Source of the DNA: Oscillospiraceae bacterium
GTDB taxonomy: Bacteria > Bacillota > Clostridia > Oscillospirales > UBA644
Assembly: GCA_902783255.1 (NCBI GenBank)
Contig: CACZQB010000003.1
Location: 1-64,000 of the forward strand
Reading direction: 5' to 3'
DNA length: 64,000 nucleotides
Part shown: one piece after another, positions 25,002-36,276 of the stretch
How the letters are laid out: each line of letters starts with the position of its first letter
Numbering within the stretch: the first letter of the stretch is position 1
Translations under genes and position numbers: made by a program
Notes under the pieces: model-generated
What the model was told of the DNA's origin: nothing
The model's input: only the letters and a program-made list of their open reading frames with translations
Databases searched by the model: none

Positions 25002-25970
25002 ATGAGATATGTTATCATTACCCTTTCGGCAGCCGCAGGTCTGTTTCTTCTTTACACGATCATAGGCACGATCATAGGCACGAATATGGCGATCGTTCGC
25101 CGCTCCGAAAAGAAAAAAAGAGAAAAAGAGGCGAACCGTGAACTTCTTTACGACCCCGATTACGATAAACGGCTTGCAGAAATGAAGGAAGAAGGGCTTG
25201 AATGGCTATCTGAACGTCCGTATGAAAAACACACTCTGAAAACATTTGACGGACTGACGCTGAGAGGAAAGTTTTACAGGGCAGAAAATGCGCGCGCCAC
25301 GGTGATACTCGTGCACGGGTACCGTTCATGGCCTGAAAGAGACTTCGGCACGGTCATGAAATATTTCGGAGAAAACGGCTTCAACATATTCATGTACAGT
25401 CATCGGGCGCATGGTGAAAGCGACGGGAAGTATATAACTTTCGGAGTTCTTGACCGATATGATCTTCGTGACTGGACATATTACGTTGACGAGCTTTGTG
25501 AAAATAAACTGCCTATACTATGGGACGGGATCTCAATGGGCGGAGCCACCGTATGCATGGCGTCTGCGCTTGAACTCCCGAAAAATCTCAAAGCGATAGT
25601 ATCCGACTGTCCTTTCACTACTCCTAAAGAAGAGATCCTTCACACTATGAAGCATTATTATCACCTGCCCTCCTTTCCGCTTATTTATACTCTTCAGCTC
25701 GCCGCAAAAGCCGTTGCAAAATTCGGATTAAGCGATTGCGATTCCAGGAAAGAAGTATCTAAAACAAAACTTCCGCTTTTCCTTGCCCACGGACAGGCGG
25801 ACAAATTTGTTCCGCATTATATGGGTGAAGAAATATATAATGCATGCGCCTCGCCTAAAGAATTTCTTTCGGTACCCGATGCGATTCACGGATTTTCGTA
25901 TATAGTAGCTACCGAAGATTATCAGCGCAGGCTTATGGCGTTTCTTGAAAAGAACAATTTTTTTAAATGA
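25002..25970 (+). CDS. Alpha/beta hydrolase with N-terminal membrane anchor
   Basis: The protein has 322 residues. Residues about 4-30 are hydrophobic (a signal anchor without a lipobox), then a charged segment leads to the hydrolase domain. The oxyanion region is LVHGYRSWPERDFG, and the nucleophile elbow is GISMGG with Ser178. HGQADKFVP supplies the likely Asp, and AIHGFSY the likely His. This is the pattern of the membrane-attached serine hydrolases related to acylglycerol lipases. It starts 16 nt after the ogg stop on the same strand. A terminator follows. The substrate is unknown. Confidence 0.85.
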   Translation: MRYVIITLSAAAGLFLLYTIIGTIIGTNMAIVRRSEKKKREKEANRELLYDPDYDKRLAEMKEEGLEWLSERPYEKHTLKTFDGLTLRGKFYRAENARATVILVHGYRSWPERDFGTVMKYFGENGFNIFMYSHRAHGESDGKYITFGVLDRYDLRDWTYYVDELCENKLPILWDGISMGGATVCMASALELPKNLKAIVSDCPFTTPKEEILHTMKHYYHLPSFPLIYTLQLAAKAVAKFGLSDCDSRKEVSKTKLPLFLAHGQADKFVPHYMGEEIYNACASPKEFLSVPDAIHGFSYIVATEDYQRRLMAFLEKNNFFK

Positions 25971-26005
25971 TTTAATACTTTCTTAAAGGCAAAGCACAGA
26001 TAAGC

Positions 26006-26034
26006 GGGTCGGATATAATCCGATCCGTTTTTTT
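26006..26034 (+). terminator. Intrinsic terminator
   Basis: GGGTCGGAT and ATCCGATCC form a 9-bp stem with one wobble pair, followed by seven T residues. It ends the ogg - hydrolase unit ahead of the heat-shock operon. Confidence 0.85.
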
Positions 26035-26150
26035 GTTCAAGGATAATATTCAGAAAAACAATAGGTCCAAGTGAAACGAGTCAGAATAATTTTACTCTGT
26101 GTCACAATTATGAAGAAAAATAATTATTTATAAAAAAGCGAAATATCGTC

Positions 26151-26179
26151 TTGACAAATCGGTAAAAAAGTGTTACATT
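26151..26179 (+). promoter_or_regulatory. Heat-shock operon promoter
   Basis: TTGACA, 17 bp, then TACATT preceded by TGT. The transcript would start at about 26186, directly at the CIRCE operator. The 25971-26150 stretch otherwise holds only the upstream terminator and AT-rich DNA. Confidence 0.75.
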
Positions 26180-26189
26180 ATCACTGTTG

Positions 26190-26216
26190 TTAGCACTCGA
26201 ACGTCCTGAGTGCCAA
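26190..26216 (+). promoter_or_regulatory. CIRCE operator (HrcA binding site)
   Basis: The inverted repeat TTAGCACTC, 9 bp, GAGTGCCAA matches the CIRCE consensus, with one mismatch in the right half. HrcA bound here represses the operon until unfolded proteins titrate GroE. No other CIRCE copy was seen in the window. Confidence 0.93.
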
Positions 26217-26252
26217 AATATCGGTTCAACCTTATGAAAGGAGTGGCGATTC

Positions 26253-27275
26253 ATGGTACTTGACGAAAGAAAAAATCAGATACTCGATCTTGTTATATCA
26301 GAATACATTTCGACGGGCGAGCCGGTAGGTTCAAAAACGCTGATAGAAAAGTCCAAAATCAACGTATCTTCCGCCACGATCCGAAGCGAGATGCTTGAGC
26401 TTGAGAAAATGGGACTTCTGTGTAAGCCTCACACATCTGCGGGAAGAATCCCGTCGCAAAAAGGGCTTAAGCAGTTTGCGGAAAAATCGATAAACAGGTA
26501 TTCGCTTACCGAAGATGATCTTCACATTCTTGTTCCGGCTGTAAAGGCGAGCGTCGGGTTGATAGAGGCGATAAAAGATGCGTCTGTGAGACTTGCGGAA
26601 TTTTCCGGCTGTGCCGTTTTCACGGCATCCCCTCTTTCGGAGGACGGAAAGTTCACGTTTGAGGTCACGCCTGCGGGCAAAAAAGCGATAGCGATCATGG
26701 CTGTCAGCTCATCTGGCGCGGTAAAATCGGTATTCACGAAGGTAGACAGAGAGATCACCGCCAACGACGCACAGAAGCTCACGAATATCCTGAACAGCGC
26801 ATTTGCAGGATTTCCCGTAAACGAGATAAACGGAGTGCGGGTAATGCTTTTCAAGGATGAGGTAACAAAGAACATTCCCGAGTTAAACTGTGTGATAGTT
26901 CCTGTAGTTGACCTTGTTCAAAGCATAAAATCGTATGAACTCTGCATATCGGGCAGCTCGAATCTTCTTTCGTATCCCGAATTTGCAAACATCGAAACAG
27001 CAAAAGAATATCTTCAGCTTCTTGACAGACGCGATGACATTATCGACGAGCTTTTGCAGACGTCGGACAACGGTATAGACATCAAGATCGGTGATGATTC
27101 ACACCTTCTGAAAACAACGCCGGCTGGTATCGTATCCGCAAAGATCAATAACAGAATACCGATAGTGATCGGCGTGCTCGGTCCGGCAAGAATGAATTAT
27201 TCAAAAATAATCGCAGGCTGCAAGCATGTTGTTTTACAGCTTCGGGAACGTACCGACAGCGATGAGGAAATATAA
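26253..27275 (+). CDS. hrcA: Heat-inducible transcription repressor HrcA
   Basis: HrcA represses class I heat-shock genes by binding CIRCE. It has 340 residues, the usual length. The N-terminal winged helix reads LDERKNQILDLVISEYISTG, then EPVGSKTLIEKSKINVSSAT and IRSEMLELEKMGLLCKPHTS, which includes the family-typical AGRIPS. The C-terminal GAF-like domain ends with GVLGPARMNYSKIIA, another family signature. The ATG has an AAAGGAG RBS. It is the first gene of hrcA-grpE-dnaK-dnaJ and therefore controls itself. Confidence 0.97.
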   Translation: MVLDERKNQILDLVISEYISTGEPVGSKTLIEKSKINVSSATIRSEMLELEKMGLLCKPHTSAGRIPSQKGLKQFAEKSINRYSLTEDDLHILVPAVKASVGLIEAIKDASVRLAEFSGCAVFTASPLSEDGKFTFEVTPAGKKAIAIMAVSSSGAVKSVFTKVDREITANDAQKLTNILNSAFAGFPVNEINGVRVMLFKDEVTKNIPELNCVIVPVVDLVQSIKSYELCISGSSNLLSYPEFANIETAKEYLQLLDRRDDIIDELLQTSDNGIDIKIGDDSHLLKTTPAGIVSAKINNRIPIVIGVLGPARMNYSKIIAGCKHVVLQLRERTDSDEEI

Positions 27276-27296
27276 AGACAGGGAGAGAGAGACAGA

Positions 27297-27833
27297 ATGG
27301 CAAAAGATAAAAACAAAAAGAAAGAGGCAGAAAATGAAACCGATGCTTCCGAAACCGAAAACACCGTAAAGGAAGAGGCGGAAGAAGCAAAAGAAGATAA
27401 AAAAGAAGAGACCGCATCTGCGGAAAAAGACGATTTCAAAGATAAATTTATAAGACTCGCTGCCGATTTTGATAATTTTAAAAAACGTTCCAAGGCAGAA
27501 AAAGAAGGTATTTACAACATCGCGGTCGCCGACACTGTAGCAAAATTTCTTCCCGTTATTGACGACATGGAGCGCGCGTGCGCAGCGGCGCCAGAGGATT
27601 CGCCTTTGAAAAAAGGTGTTGACCAGGTCGCAGCGAAATTTGCCGCGACACTTGAGCAGCTCGGAGTAACGCCGATCGGAGAAAAAGGCGAAAAATTCGA
27701 CGTATCCCTTCATGAAGCCGTTATGCACTGCGAAAGCGACGAATTTGAAGAAGGTTCCGTTATCGAGGTTTTCCAGAAAGGGTACAAACTCGGAGATAAG
27801 GTCGTAAGATACGCAAAAGTAAAGGTCAATTAG
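27297..27833 (+). CDS. grpE: Nucleotide exchange factor GrpE
   Basis: GrpE releases ADP from DnaK. It has 178 residues. The first 50 or so are highly charged Lys/Glu repeats, normal for GrpE tails. A long helix follows (DKFIRLAADFDNFKKRSKAE), and the C-terminal beta domain ends with EVFQKGYKLGDKVVRYAKVK, the family signature. It starts 21 nt after hrcA behind an AGGGAGAG RBS and precedes dnaK by about 50 nt. Confidence 0.96.
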   Translation: MAKDKNKKKEAENETDASETENTVKEEAEEAKEDKKEETASAEKDDFKDKFIRLAADFDNFKKRSKAEKEGIYNIAVADTVAKFLPVIDDMERACAAAPEDSPLKKGVDQVAAKFAATLEQLGVTPIGEKGEKFDVSLHEAVMHCESDEFEEGSVIEVFQKGYKLGDKVVRYAKVKVN

Positions 27834-27866
27834 ACCATTGAATAAGTTTAAAAAAAATATCTATAA

Positions 27867-29720
<1,854 letters not shown>

Positions 29721-29780
29721 GCATCTCTGAGGCGATCCTGTGATCCAGATCCCTGACAGGAGATCAGTTGTGAGGATTTT

Positions 29781-30914
29781 ATGGCAGACTACTATGAAGT
29801 GCTCGGTGTTGACAGAAATGCCAGCGAGGAAGATATAAAAAAGGCTTACAGAAAACTCGCGAAGCAATACCACCCCGATCTGAATCCGGGAAACAAAGAT
29901 GCCGAGCAGAAATTCAAGGAGATCGGAGAGGCATACGCAGTCCTTTCCGATCCCGATAAAAAAGCCCGCTACGACCAGTTCGGTCAGGCAGGCGTAGACC
30001 CAAGTTACGGCGCCGGAACAGGCGGAGTATCGTATTCCAATTTTGATTTCGGAGATCTAGGCGATATTTTCGGCAGCTTTTTCGGCGGCGGAATGGGCAA
30101 CACAAGAAGAAGATCGAATGTTATACCGGGCGAAGATGTTAACATAAGCATTTCGATCGACTTTCTTGAGGCAGTATTCGGCTGCACCAAAACAGTAAAT
30201 GTCCGCAGACTTATAACATGTCCCGACTGCAACGGAACAGGCGCTGCCGCAGGAACATCTCCCGAATCATGTCCGACGTGTAAGGGTACCGGACGAATCC
30301 GTCAGGTAACACAGACGATGTTCGGCAGTATGCAGACGGAAAGAGTATGTTCGGCATGCGGCGGAAGCGGCAAGATAATCAAAAACCCCTGCAAAACGTG
30401 CAACGGCAACGGACAGACGAGGAGATCGTTTACGGAAGATATTAAAATTCCGGCAGGCATCAACGACGGACAGACCGTTCAGATACACGGCAAAGGCGGC
30501 GCAGGCAAAAACGGAGGAACACCGGGTAATCTTAACGTTCGTATTACAGTCAACCCGCATCCCGTTTTTGAAAGACGCGAATTTGATATTTACCTTGATC
30601 TTCCCATAACATTCGTTCAGGCATGTCTCGGCTGCACGGTGGAAATACCCACGGTTGACGGACAGACATTGAAGCACAAAATCCCCGACGGCATACAGTC
30701 GGGCACGGTATACAATTTCAAAGGCAAAGGCGTTCCGTATATCAACTCAAAAGGCAGAGGCGATATGTATGTAAGAATTGTTGTTGAAACGCCCAAGGGA
30801 CTTTCTTCAAAGCAGAAAGATCTTCTTGCGGAGTTTGACAAACAGGGCAAGAAAAACTACGAAAAAACAGACAGCTTCTGGAACAGGGTCAAAGGAATGT
30901 TCAACCCGAAATAA
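29781..30914 (+). CDS. dnaJ: Chaperone DnaJ
   Basis: DnaJ stimulates the DnaK ATPase and delivers substrates. It has 377 residues. The J domain (residues 1-68) has the HPD motif in [10 protein letters not shown] Gly/Phe-rich linker follows. Four zinc-binding CxxCxGxG repeats ([32 protein letters not shown]) lie near residues 150-210. The two C-terminal substrate-binding beta domains complete the protein. It is the last gene of the heat-shock operon and a terminator follows within 20 nt. Confidence 0.97.
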   Translation: MADYYEVLGVDRNASEEDIKKAYRKLAKQYHPDLNPGNKDAEQKFKEIGEAYAVLSDPDKKARYDQFGQAGVDPSYGAGTGGVSYSNFDFGDLGDIFGSFFGGGMGNTRRRSNVIPGEDVNISISIDFLEAVFGCTKTVNVRRLITCPDCNGTGAAAGTSPESCPTCKGTGRIRQVTQTMFGSMQTERVCSACGGSGKIIKNPCKTCNGNGQTRRSFTEDIKIPAGINDGQTVQIHGKGGAGKNGGTPGNLNVRITVNPHPVFERREFDIYLDLPITFVQACLGCTVEIPTVDGQTLKHKIPDGIQSGTVYNFKGKGVPYINSKGRGDMYVRIVVETPKGLSSKQKDLLAEFDKQGKKNYEKTDSFWNRVKGMFNPK

Positions 30915-30933
30915 TTCTCAGCAAATATACAAG

Positions 30934-30970
30934 CTGCCGCAGAACATCACAGTTTTGCGGCAGTTTTTTT
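30934..30970 (+). terminator. Heat-shock operon terminator
   Basis: A 12-bp stem (CTGCCGCAGAAC with GTTTTGCGGCAG, one wobble) is followed by eight T residues after the dnaJ stop. Confidence 0.9.
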
Positions 30971-31061
30971 GTTTTGTCATCGAAAGCGGCGATCTTACTG
31001 CCGATCAGCTCATCGCAAACGACGGGAACACGCAGCGCTGACCCGGTTTTTCTGCAAACGC

Positions 31062-31090
31062 TTGACAATCGAAAGAAAAAAATGTATAAT
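31062..31090 (+). promoter_or_regulatory. Promoter of the dusB - sigma factor operon
   Basis: Perfect TTGACA and TATAAT with 17-bp spacing, about 30 bp before the dusB start codon. Confidence 0.88.
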
Positions 31091-31120
31091 AAGGCGTAAA
31101 CAGCGTTTTGAGGCTACGAT

Positions 31121-32074
31121 ATGGAAACCACTCTTTATCTTGCCCCTCTTGCAGGGATAACGGACTCTCCGTTTCGCAGGCTGTGCAAAAAATACGGCGC
31201 AGATGTTTTATGCACCGAAATGATAAGCTCGAGGGGCATTTACTATAAAGACAGAAAAACAGCAGAACTGCTCGCATTTAAAGATGAGGAGCAGCCGATC
31301 GGCATTCAGCTTTTCGGAAACGATCCCGATATAATGGCGTATGCTGCAAAGGCAGTTGAAGAAAAAAATCCTGCGTTTATAGATATAAATATGGGCTGTC
31401 CGATGCCGAAAATAGTAAATAACGGCGACGGATGCGCGCTTATGAAGGATCCTTTACTTGCGGGAAAAGTTATAGAGGCGACCGTAAAAGCGGTAAAATG
31501 CCCGGTTACGGTAAAGTTCAGATCGGGATGGTCCCAAGACACGATAAACGCCGTTGAATTTGCGAAAATGGCAGAAAAAAGCGGTGCTTCAAGAATAACG
31601 GTACACCCGAGGACAAAAGATCAGCTTTATTCCGGCACGGCAAACAGAGAGATTATTGCAGAAGTAAAAAACGCAGTAAAAATTCCCGTGACAGGCAACG
31701 GTGATATTTTTTCGCCCGAATCGGCTCTTGAAATGATAAAAGAAACAGGATGCGACGGAATAATGATAGCCAGAGGCGCGCTCGGAGATCCTTTTATATT
31801 CACTTATATCAGAGAATTTCTCGCAACCGGTAAATATACAGTTTTGCCGCCGAAAAAAAGACTTGCGGAAGCACTGTGGCAAACGCGGGAAATGTGCGCC
31901 GAAAAACCCGAAAAAATAGCAATTGCAGAAGCGAGAAAACATCTTGCATGGTATATAAAAGGACTTCACGGGTCCGCAAAAGTAAGAAATGAAATAATGA
32001 AAGCTCAAACATACAAACAAACCGAACAGATTATCAGCGAATACTTGCAGGAAAGCGGGTGCATGAATGACTGA
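31121..32074 (+). CDS. dusB: tRNA-dihydrouridine synthase
   Basis: The flavin enzyme reduces uridine to dihydrouridine in the tRNA D-loop. It has 317 residues in an FMN-binding TIM barrel. Motifs are LAPLAGITDSPFRRLCKKYG at the N-terminus, INMGCPMPKIVNNGDGCALM with the catalytic Cys, and KFRSGW. ARGALGDPFIF supplies phosphate binding. The family member (DusB against the other bacterial types) is assigned by overall resemblance. It overlaps the next gene, an ECF sigma factor, by 8 nt. Confidence 0.92.
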   Translation: METTLYLAPLAGITDSPFRRLCKKYGADVLCTEMISSRGIYYKDRKTAELLAFKDEEQPIGIQLFGNDPDIMAYAAKAVEEKNPAFIDINMGCPMPKIVNNGDGCALMKDPLLAGKVIEATVKAVKCPVTVKFRSGWSQDTINAVEFAKMAEKSGASRITVHPRTKDQLYSGTANREIIAEVKNAVKIPVTGNGDIFSPESALEMIKETGCDGIMIARGALGDPFIFTYIREFLATGKYTVLPPKKRLAEALWQTREMCAEKPEKIAIAEARKHLAWYIKGLHGSAKVRNEIMKAQTYKQTEQIISEYLQESGCMND

Positions 32075-32630
32075 CAGTCTAAAAAAACTTTTAAGCGGCG
32101 ATGAAAAGGCTTTTGAGGAATTTATAAAAGAAAATCAGGCGAAAGTTTACCGTGTTGCGCTGTCTATGGTCAGAAATCCTCAGGACGCGGAAGATATAGC
32201 GCAGGAAACATTCGTTAAAGTATATATGTCCCTTTCATCGTTTGCCGGTCGCTCGGAAATAACAACATGGGTATACAGAATAGCATACAACCTGTCAATA
32301 GATTTTTTGAAAAAGCACGGGAAACGCGCTAAAATAACAAAGACCCTCGATGATCCAGATGATACGGAACTTCTTGAATTATCAGACGATTCATTTTTGC
32401 CCGAGGACGCATTTGAGAAAAAAGAGGTTAAAAAAGATATTTACGATGCATTGCAATCTCTGCCCGATGAACAGCGTGAACTTATTGAACTGAAAGACAT
32501 TCATGGCTTTTCTTATGAAGAGATAGCCGAAATGCTTTCCATCAAGGAAGGAACGCTGAAATCAAGGCTGAACAGAGGCCGTCTGGCTCTTAAAAAAATA
32601 CTCTTAAAAAAATGGAACATTGACGAATAA
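32067..32630 (+). CDS. ECF-type RNA polymerase sigma factor
   Basis: The protein has 187 residues. Region 2 is at about 10-80: YRVALSMVRNPQDAEDIAQE, then TTWVYRIAYNLSIDFLKKHG. Region 4 is at about 125-180: LQSLPDEQRELIELKDIHGF, then SYEEIAEMLSIKEGTLKSRL, which contains the DNA-recognition helix. It resembles the SigW/SigM class. It starts inside the end of dusB and is followed 42 nt later by its probable anti-sigma factor. The signal it answers to is unknown, but an envelope stress is typical of the class. Confidence 0.92.
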   Translation: MTDSLKKLLSGDEKAFEEFIKENQAKVYRVALSMVRNPQDAEDIAQETFVKVYMSLSSFAGRSEITTWVYRIAYNLSIDFLKKHGKRAKITKTLDDPDDTELLELSDDSFLPEDAFEKKEVKKDIYDALQSLPDEQRELIELKDIHGFSYEEIAEMLSIKEGTLKSRLNRGRLALKKILLKKWNIDE

Positions 32631-32672
32631 AAACAGTCTAATGTTTCAGAAGCATTAAAGAAGGAGTTTGCA

Positions 32673-33959
32673 GTGGGAAACAATAAAGATATTTTCTTTG
32701 ACATAAACTTAATAAATGATGTGATCGACGGTCTTGTCGACGATGTGACCGCCGCAGAGTTCTTTGAGCATATAAAAACATGTGACAATTGCCGAAAGAC
32801 TTATGAAGAAGCTCTTAAAATAAGAGAAATAATGAGTCAGGACGATTTTCTGCCCGAAGCCGAAAATATGCCTTCCGCAGATTTTGTCAATAAAACCATG
32901 AATAAAATACGGAATGCGAAAAAGCCTCTTATTCTGAGAATTATCACCCATCCCGCAGCAAAAGCGTCCGTTGCGGCTGTTGCGGTTCTCCTTGTAGCGA
33001 TATTCGTTTTCAGATCAGATCTCTTTGGCAGAATCGACGGTGCGAACGGTTTGGCAGGCGAAATGATAGAAAGCGGAAGACGCGGCGACATGACTGAAGA
33101 AGCGCCGGAAACCTCTCAGGCATATATAGAAGACAATAAAATAATGTCCTACGGCGACGATTCCGAAAACAATCTGAACGAAATATTTGATGCTCTGAAC
33201 GAAAACGCCGCACCTGAGACTGCAATGGCACCGGGTATGCCGAGCGATGACGGATCTTTCCAAGACTACTCTGATACCGACTCGTCCGAAGCGGAAAGCG
33301 CCTCCAATATCGCCACAACCACTACGGAGGGTTATATGCCCGAGCTTCCGAGTTCTGCGAAAGAACAACCGGCTATGGAAGAAGGCTCATATCCGGCTGC
33401 ATCTTCCGGATATTCCGGAGTATATGAAGAGTCGGAAATGCCTGTTTGTGAAGAGGCGGTTATTGAAGATATTCAGGAAACAGCTGCGGAACCGGAAGAC
33501 GAACCCATTATTACTGAATCAGCAGCCGAAGAATCTGAAGATTCCGCAGATCCCGAAGCAATGCCTTCAGTAAAACTCTTTTCTTCATCCGAATCCGGAG
33601 CAGCACCGGCGCCAATGCCTGCAGCGTACGAAATTACGGCAAGCGAAGAAGATATAAAAACCACGATCGCTGTTGCTGAAGAGATTGCGAAAGAGCAGCT
33701 TGACGTCGGCAAATACACAAAAATAATACTCGTATTCTCCGATAAAACCGAAGCTCAGTCTGTTGATAAAAACATCTATTCTTTTATCGGCAGCTGTAAA
33801 TATGACGGAAATGTTTATTACGGATATGAATGCGCCGTATACGGCAATGACATCGTCGCATCCGAATTCGGAGCTCATGCGGCAGAGGTTTTACCTCCTG
33901 TTGTTACAGAGTACGAAGAGAAAGAGCTTTTGCTCGTATTATTCAGAACGGAAGAATAA
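32673..33959 (+). CDS. Zinc-finger anti-sigma factor with large acidic extracellular domain
   Basis: The protein has 428 residues from a GTG at 32673, behind an AAGGAG RBS. The N-terminal zinc anti-sigma motif is HIKTCDNC (His33, Cys37, Cys40). One membrane helix lies at about 95-113. The outside part has two sections. Residues about 120-320 form a low-complexity stretch very rich in Glu, Ser, Ala and Pro. The last 110 residues form a compact domain (TIAVAEEIAKEQ onward) ending in EEKELLLVLFRTEE. It should hold the sigma factor at the membrane until a signal triggers its loss. The long acidic spacer is unusual in length. Confidence 0.85.
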   Translation: MGNNKDIFFDINLINDVIDGLVDDVTAAEFFEHIKTCDNCRKTYEEALKIREIMSQDDFLPEAENMPSADFVNKTMNKIRNAKKPLILRIITHPAAKASVAAVAVLLVAIFVFRSDLFGRIDGANGLAGEMIESGRRGDMTEEAPETSQAYIEDNKIMSYGDDSENNLNEIFDALNENAAPETAMAPGMPSDDGSFQDYSDTDSSEAESASNIATTTTEGYMPELPSSAKEQPAMEEGSYPAASSGYSGVYEESEMPVCEEAVIEDIQETAAEPEDEPIITESAAEESEDSADPEAMPSVKLFSSSESGAAPAPMPAAYEITASEEDIKTTIAVAEEIAKEQLDVGKYTKIILVFSDKTEAQSVDKNIYSFIGSCKYDGNVYYGYECAVYGNDIVASEFGAHAAEVLPPVVTEYEEKELLLVLFRTEE

Positions 33960-34012
33960 AAACAAACACTCCGTGAGCTCATATGTTTACGGGGTGTTTG
34001 ATATTTAAAGAT

Positions 34013-34702
34013 ATGGAAGAAAACTTTTGTATAGAGCCCATTGCTCATATTCGAACCGGTTTTTCCGAAAAATTCGGCATTCCGAGACAAAGCGGACTTG
34101 TAGATGAGCTTACGGGCAAAATAGTTTTTGAAAAAAAATACAGACGTTTCGAGGCTGTGCGAGGGCTTGAAGAGTTTTCGCACATATGGCTTTTATGGAT
34201 TTTTTCAGACGGAGTTTCAGACGATTTTCATCCTACCGTACGTCCTCCCCGTCTTGGCGGAAACGACAGAGTAGGTGTTTTTGCCACCCGCTCACCGTTT
34301 CGCCCGAACAAAATCGGTCTTTCGTGCGTAAAGCTTGAATATATTGATACAACGTCAGACGATTCGCCTGTGATATATGTTTCAGGCATAGATATGCTTG
34401 ACAATACGCCTATAATTGATATAAAACCGTATATTCCGGTAACAGATATGCGTTTGGATGCGAAAGAAGGCTATACGGAAGAAACAAAAAAGCATGTGCT
34501 TGACGTTATTTTTGAAAACGAAACTGATAAAGCTTTGCCTGACTCAGTGCTTACGGCAGTTAAAGGCATACTGCAAAATGACCCGAGACCGGGCTATGCC
34601 GCAGATCCGACAAGAGAATACGGTTTTGTTTATTCGGGCTATAACATCGTTTTTTGCTCGGACGGAAAAACCGTATTTGTAAAAAGAATAACTAAAAAAT
34701 AA
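34013..34702 (+). CDS. trmO: tRNA t6A37 methyltransferase TrmO (TsaA domain)
   Basis: TrmO methylates the threonylcarbamoyl-adenosine at position 37 of some tRNAs, using SAM. Taking the ATG at 34013 the protein has 229 residues. The domain shows EPIAHIRTGFSEKFGIPRQ, a central FSHIWLLWIF, and the signature GVFATRSPFRPNKIGLS, all typical of TsaA/TrmO. A C-terminal extension (residues about 165-229) ends YNIVFCSDGKTVFVKR. A possible start at 33983 lies inside a hairpin after the preceding gene. No strong RBS is visible for either start. Confidence 0.85.
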   Translation: MEENFCIEPIAHIRTGFSEKFGIPRQSGLVDELTGKIVFEKKYRRFEAVRGLEEFSHIWLLWIFSDGVSDDFHPTVRPPRLGGNDRVGVFATRSPFRPNKIGLSCVKLEYIDTTSDDSPVIYVSGIDMLDNTPIIDIKPYIPVTDMRLDAKEGYTEETKKHVLDVIFENETDKALPDSVLTAVKGILQNDPRPGYAADPTREYGFVYSGYNIVFCSDGKTVFVKRITKK

Positions 34703-34730
34703 TACCGTGTCTTTAAGGCACGGTATTATT
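34693..34730 (-). terminator. Intrinsic terminator
   Basis: AATAATACCGTG and CACGGTATTATT form a 12-bp stem, with TTTTTT following on the minus strand. It ends the convergent lipoprotein gene and overlaps the end of trmO. Confidence 0.8.
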
Positions 34731-34756
34731 GACATAAAAACAAAAAGGTGGTATAC

Positions 34757-35491
34757 TTAATCAGTTTCTGTAAGCGTACCCATAGCGAGATAACGATTCA
34801 GTACGCTGCCGACAGACCACATAAGCTCTTTGCCGTTTTCAGGCATATGTTCTGACGTGACACGTGTGTATGCCGCACCGTCCTTAAACTTCAATACATA
34901 ATATGCGCCTGTAATTCCGTAATAATCGGGGTTATCGTTCCATTCGCGGAAATTGCAGTTTTCTATAGCATCATAGCATTCATCCACTACATCTAAAGGA
35001 ACTTCGTATGTTTGTTTCGTTTCCCCGTTTTCATCGCCCGAATAAGAATCTATAAAAACCTGTGTCCGGCTTTCGTTCGCTCGTAAAACAAGTTCAAAAT
35101 AACCGTCTCCGCCAACCGTGGCAACGGTAGCTTCATAGTAATCAACAAGCATTTCGGGTTCGTCGGGAACATATTCCATGGTATTTACCATATTGTAACT
35201 TACCGTTACATCGTGTTCAGGCATAACGAACGATATAATAAATCCTTTCTCATCACTGTAATCAGGATTGATTATTTCTCCGTCAATATAAAAAGAATAA
35301 TCCGTATCGGTCGCGATATAAGGATAGTATAAAGTCACCTGCTCCCCTGCCGCGTATTTTTCTTTTGCATTTTCAAACATATCGGCGCCTACAAGGGTAT
35401 ACTCCGTTTTATCACATCCGCCCAAAAGAGACATAGCAGCTACAAACAACATAACAACCACCAATATGTGCATAAGTGTTGTTTTCTTCAT
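34757..35491 (-). CDS. Hypothetical lipoprotein
   Basis: The protein has 244 residues from the ATG at 35491, which is correctly spaced from a GGAGGA RBS. A GTG at 35497 is too close to the RBS. A lipoprotein signal peptide ends LLGG-Cys26. The mature part is acidic and beta-rich. It contains EYAAGEQVTLYYPYI-like and VMPEHDVTVSYN segments that look like small immunoglobulin-like or InlB-type repeat folds. I do not recognise its family. It has its own promoter and terminator and is monocistronic. Confidence 0.8.
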   Translation of the reverse strand: MKKTTLMHILVVVMLFVAAMSLLGGCDKTEYTLVGADMFENAKEKYAAGEQVTLYYPYIATDTDYSFYIDGEIINPDYSDEKGFIISFVMPEHDVTVSYNMVNTMEYVPDEPEMLVDYYEATVATVGGDGYFELVLRANESRTQVFIDSYSGDENGETKQTYEVPLDVVDECYDAIENCNFREWNDNPDYYGITGAYYVLKFKDGAAYTRVTSEHMPENGKELMWSVGSVLNRYLAMGTLTETD

Positions 35492-35523
35492 ACGCACACT
35501 CCTCCGATTTTCCGATTTTTATT

Positions 35524-35552
35524 ATTATACCATGCAAGTCAAAAAAAATCAA
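35524..35552 (-). promoter_or_regulatory. Promoter of the lipoprotein gene
   Basis: TTGATT, 17 bp, then TATAAT preceded by TGG on the minus strand. Confidence 0.7.
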
Positions 35553-35603
35553 GATGCTGCTGAAATAATAACTATATCTCATAATATATGAAAAGAGTCG
35601 AAC

Positions 35604-36245
35604 ATGAAACACACAGTAATCACCGGTCACTACGGTTCCGGCAAAACAAATATTGCGGTAAACCTTGCGCTTGAAGAGGCAAAAAAAACAGATAAAAAAG
35701 TATTTCTTATCGATGCTGATATAGTAAATCCGTATTTCCGATCTGCAGATAATGAAGACATACTCACTGAAGCGGGAATAGAACTTATCGCGCCGATGAG
35801 CGCAAACACAAATCTTGATATTCCCGCAATGCCTGCAACAGTGATGAAAGTTTTCAATACGGACTGCAAAGTTTTCTGGGACGTCGGGGGAGACGACGCC
35901 GGCGCGGTCGTTTTGGGCAGATATGCCGAAGATATAATTAAACAGGGTTACGAAATGCTTTATATCGTAAATTTTTACAGACCGATGACATCAAACGAAG
36001 ATGAAATGGTCTCGCTGCTTTACGATATCGAAGCAGCTTCTCACCTTAAAGCGACGGCTCTTGTAAACAACTCAAATCTCGGTGATGAAACAGTTAAAAA
36101 CACAATTCTCGAAACTGAAGAAAAGATGAAAAGGCTTTCGGAACTCACCGCTCTTCCCATTAAATTCACCTCTGCAAACGAAAAAAAGGCAAGCGCTCTT
36201 CCGGGATGCAAACCGATAAAAATGGTAACGAAAAAACTTTGGTAA
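35604..36245 (+). CDS. P-loop ATPase, ParA/MinD-like
   Basis: The protein has 213 residues. The Walker A motif is GHYGSGKTNIAVNLAL at the extreme N-terminus, followed by VFLIDADIVNPYFRSADN, which resembles the switch region of SIMIBI-class ATPases. VFWDVGGDDAGAVVLGRY carries the second switch, and ALVNNSNLGDET the base-recognition segment. The deviant Walker lysine of ParA/MinD is not evident. Family members in Clostridia often sit beside ferredoxin or oxidoreductase genes; here the next gene is a solute-binding lipoprotein 31 nt downstream. The partner is unknown. Confidence 0.75.
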   Translation: MKHTVITGHYGSGKTNIAVNLALEEAKKTDKKVFLIDADIVNPYFRSADNEDILTEAGIELIAPMSANTNLDIPAMPATVMKVFNTDCKVFWDVGGDDAGAVVLGRYAEDIIKQGYEMLYIVNFYRPMTSNEDEMVSLLYDIEAASHLKATALVNNSNLGDETVKNTILETEEKMKRLSELTALPIKFTSANEKKASALPGCKPIKMVTKKLW

Positions 36246-36276
36246 ATACATAATTACGAACAGAAAGAGGCAAACA

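Noticed and set aside
33960..34012. Hairpin AAACACTCCGTGA / TTACGGGGTGTTT as a terminator
   Set aside because: The stem is good but is followed by GATATTTAAAG rather than a T run, so termination is doubtful. It may instead shape the trmO leader.
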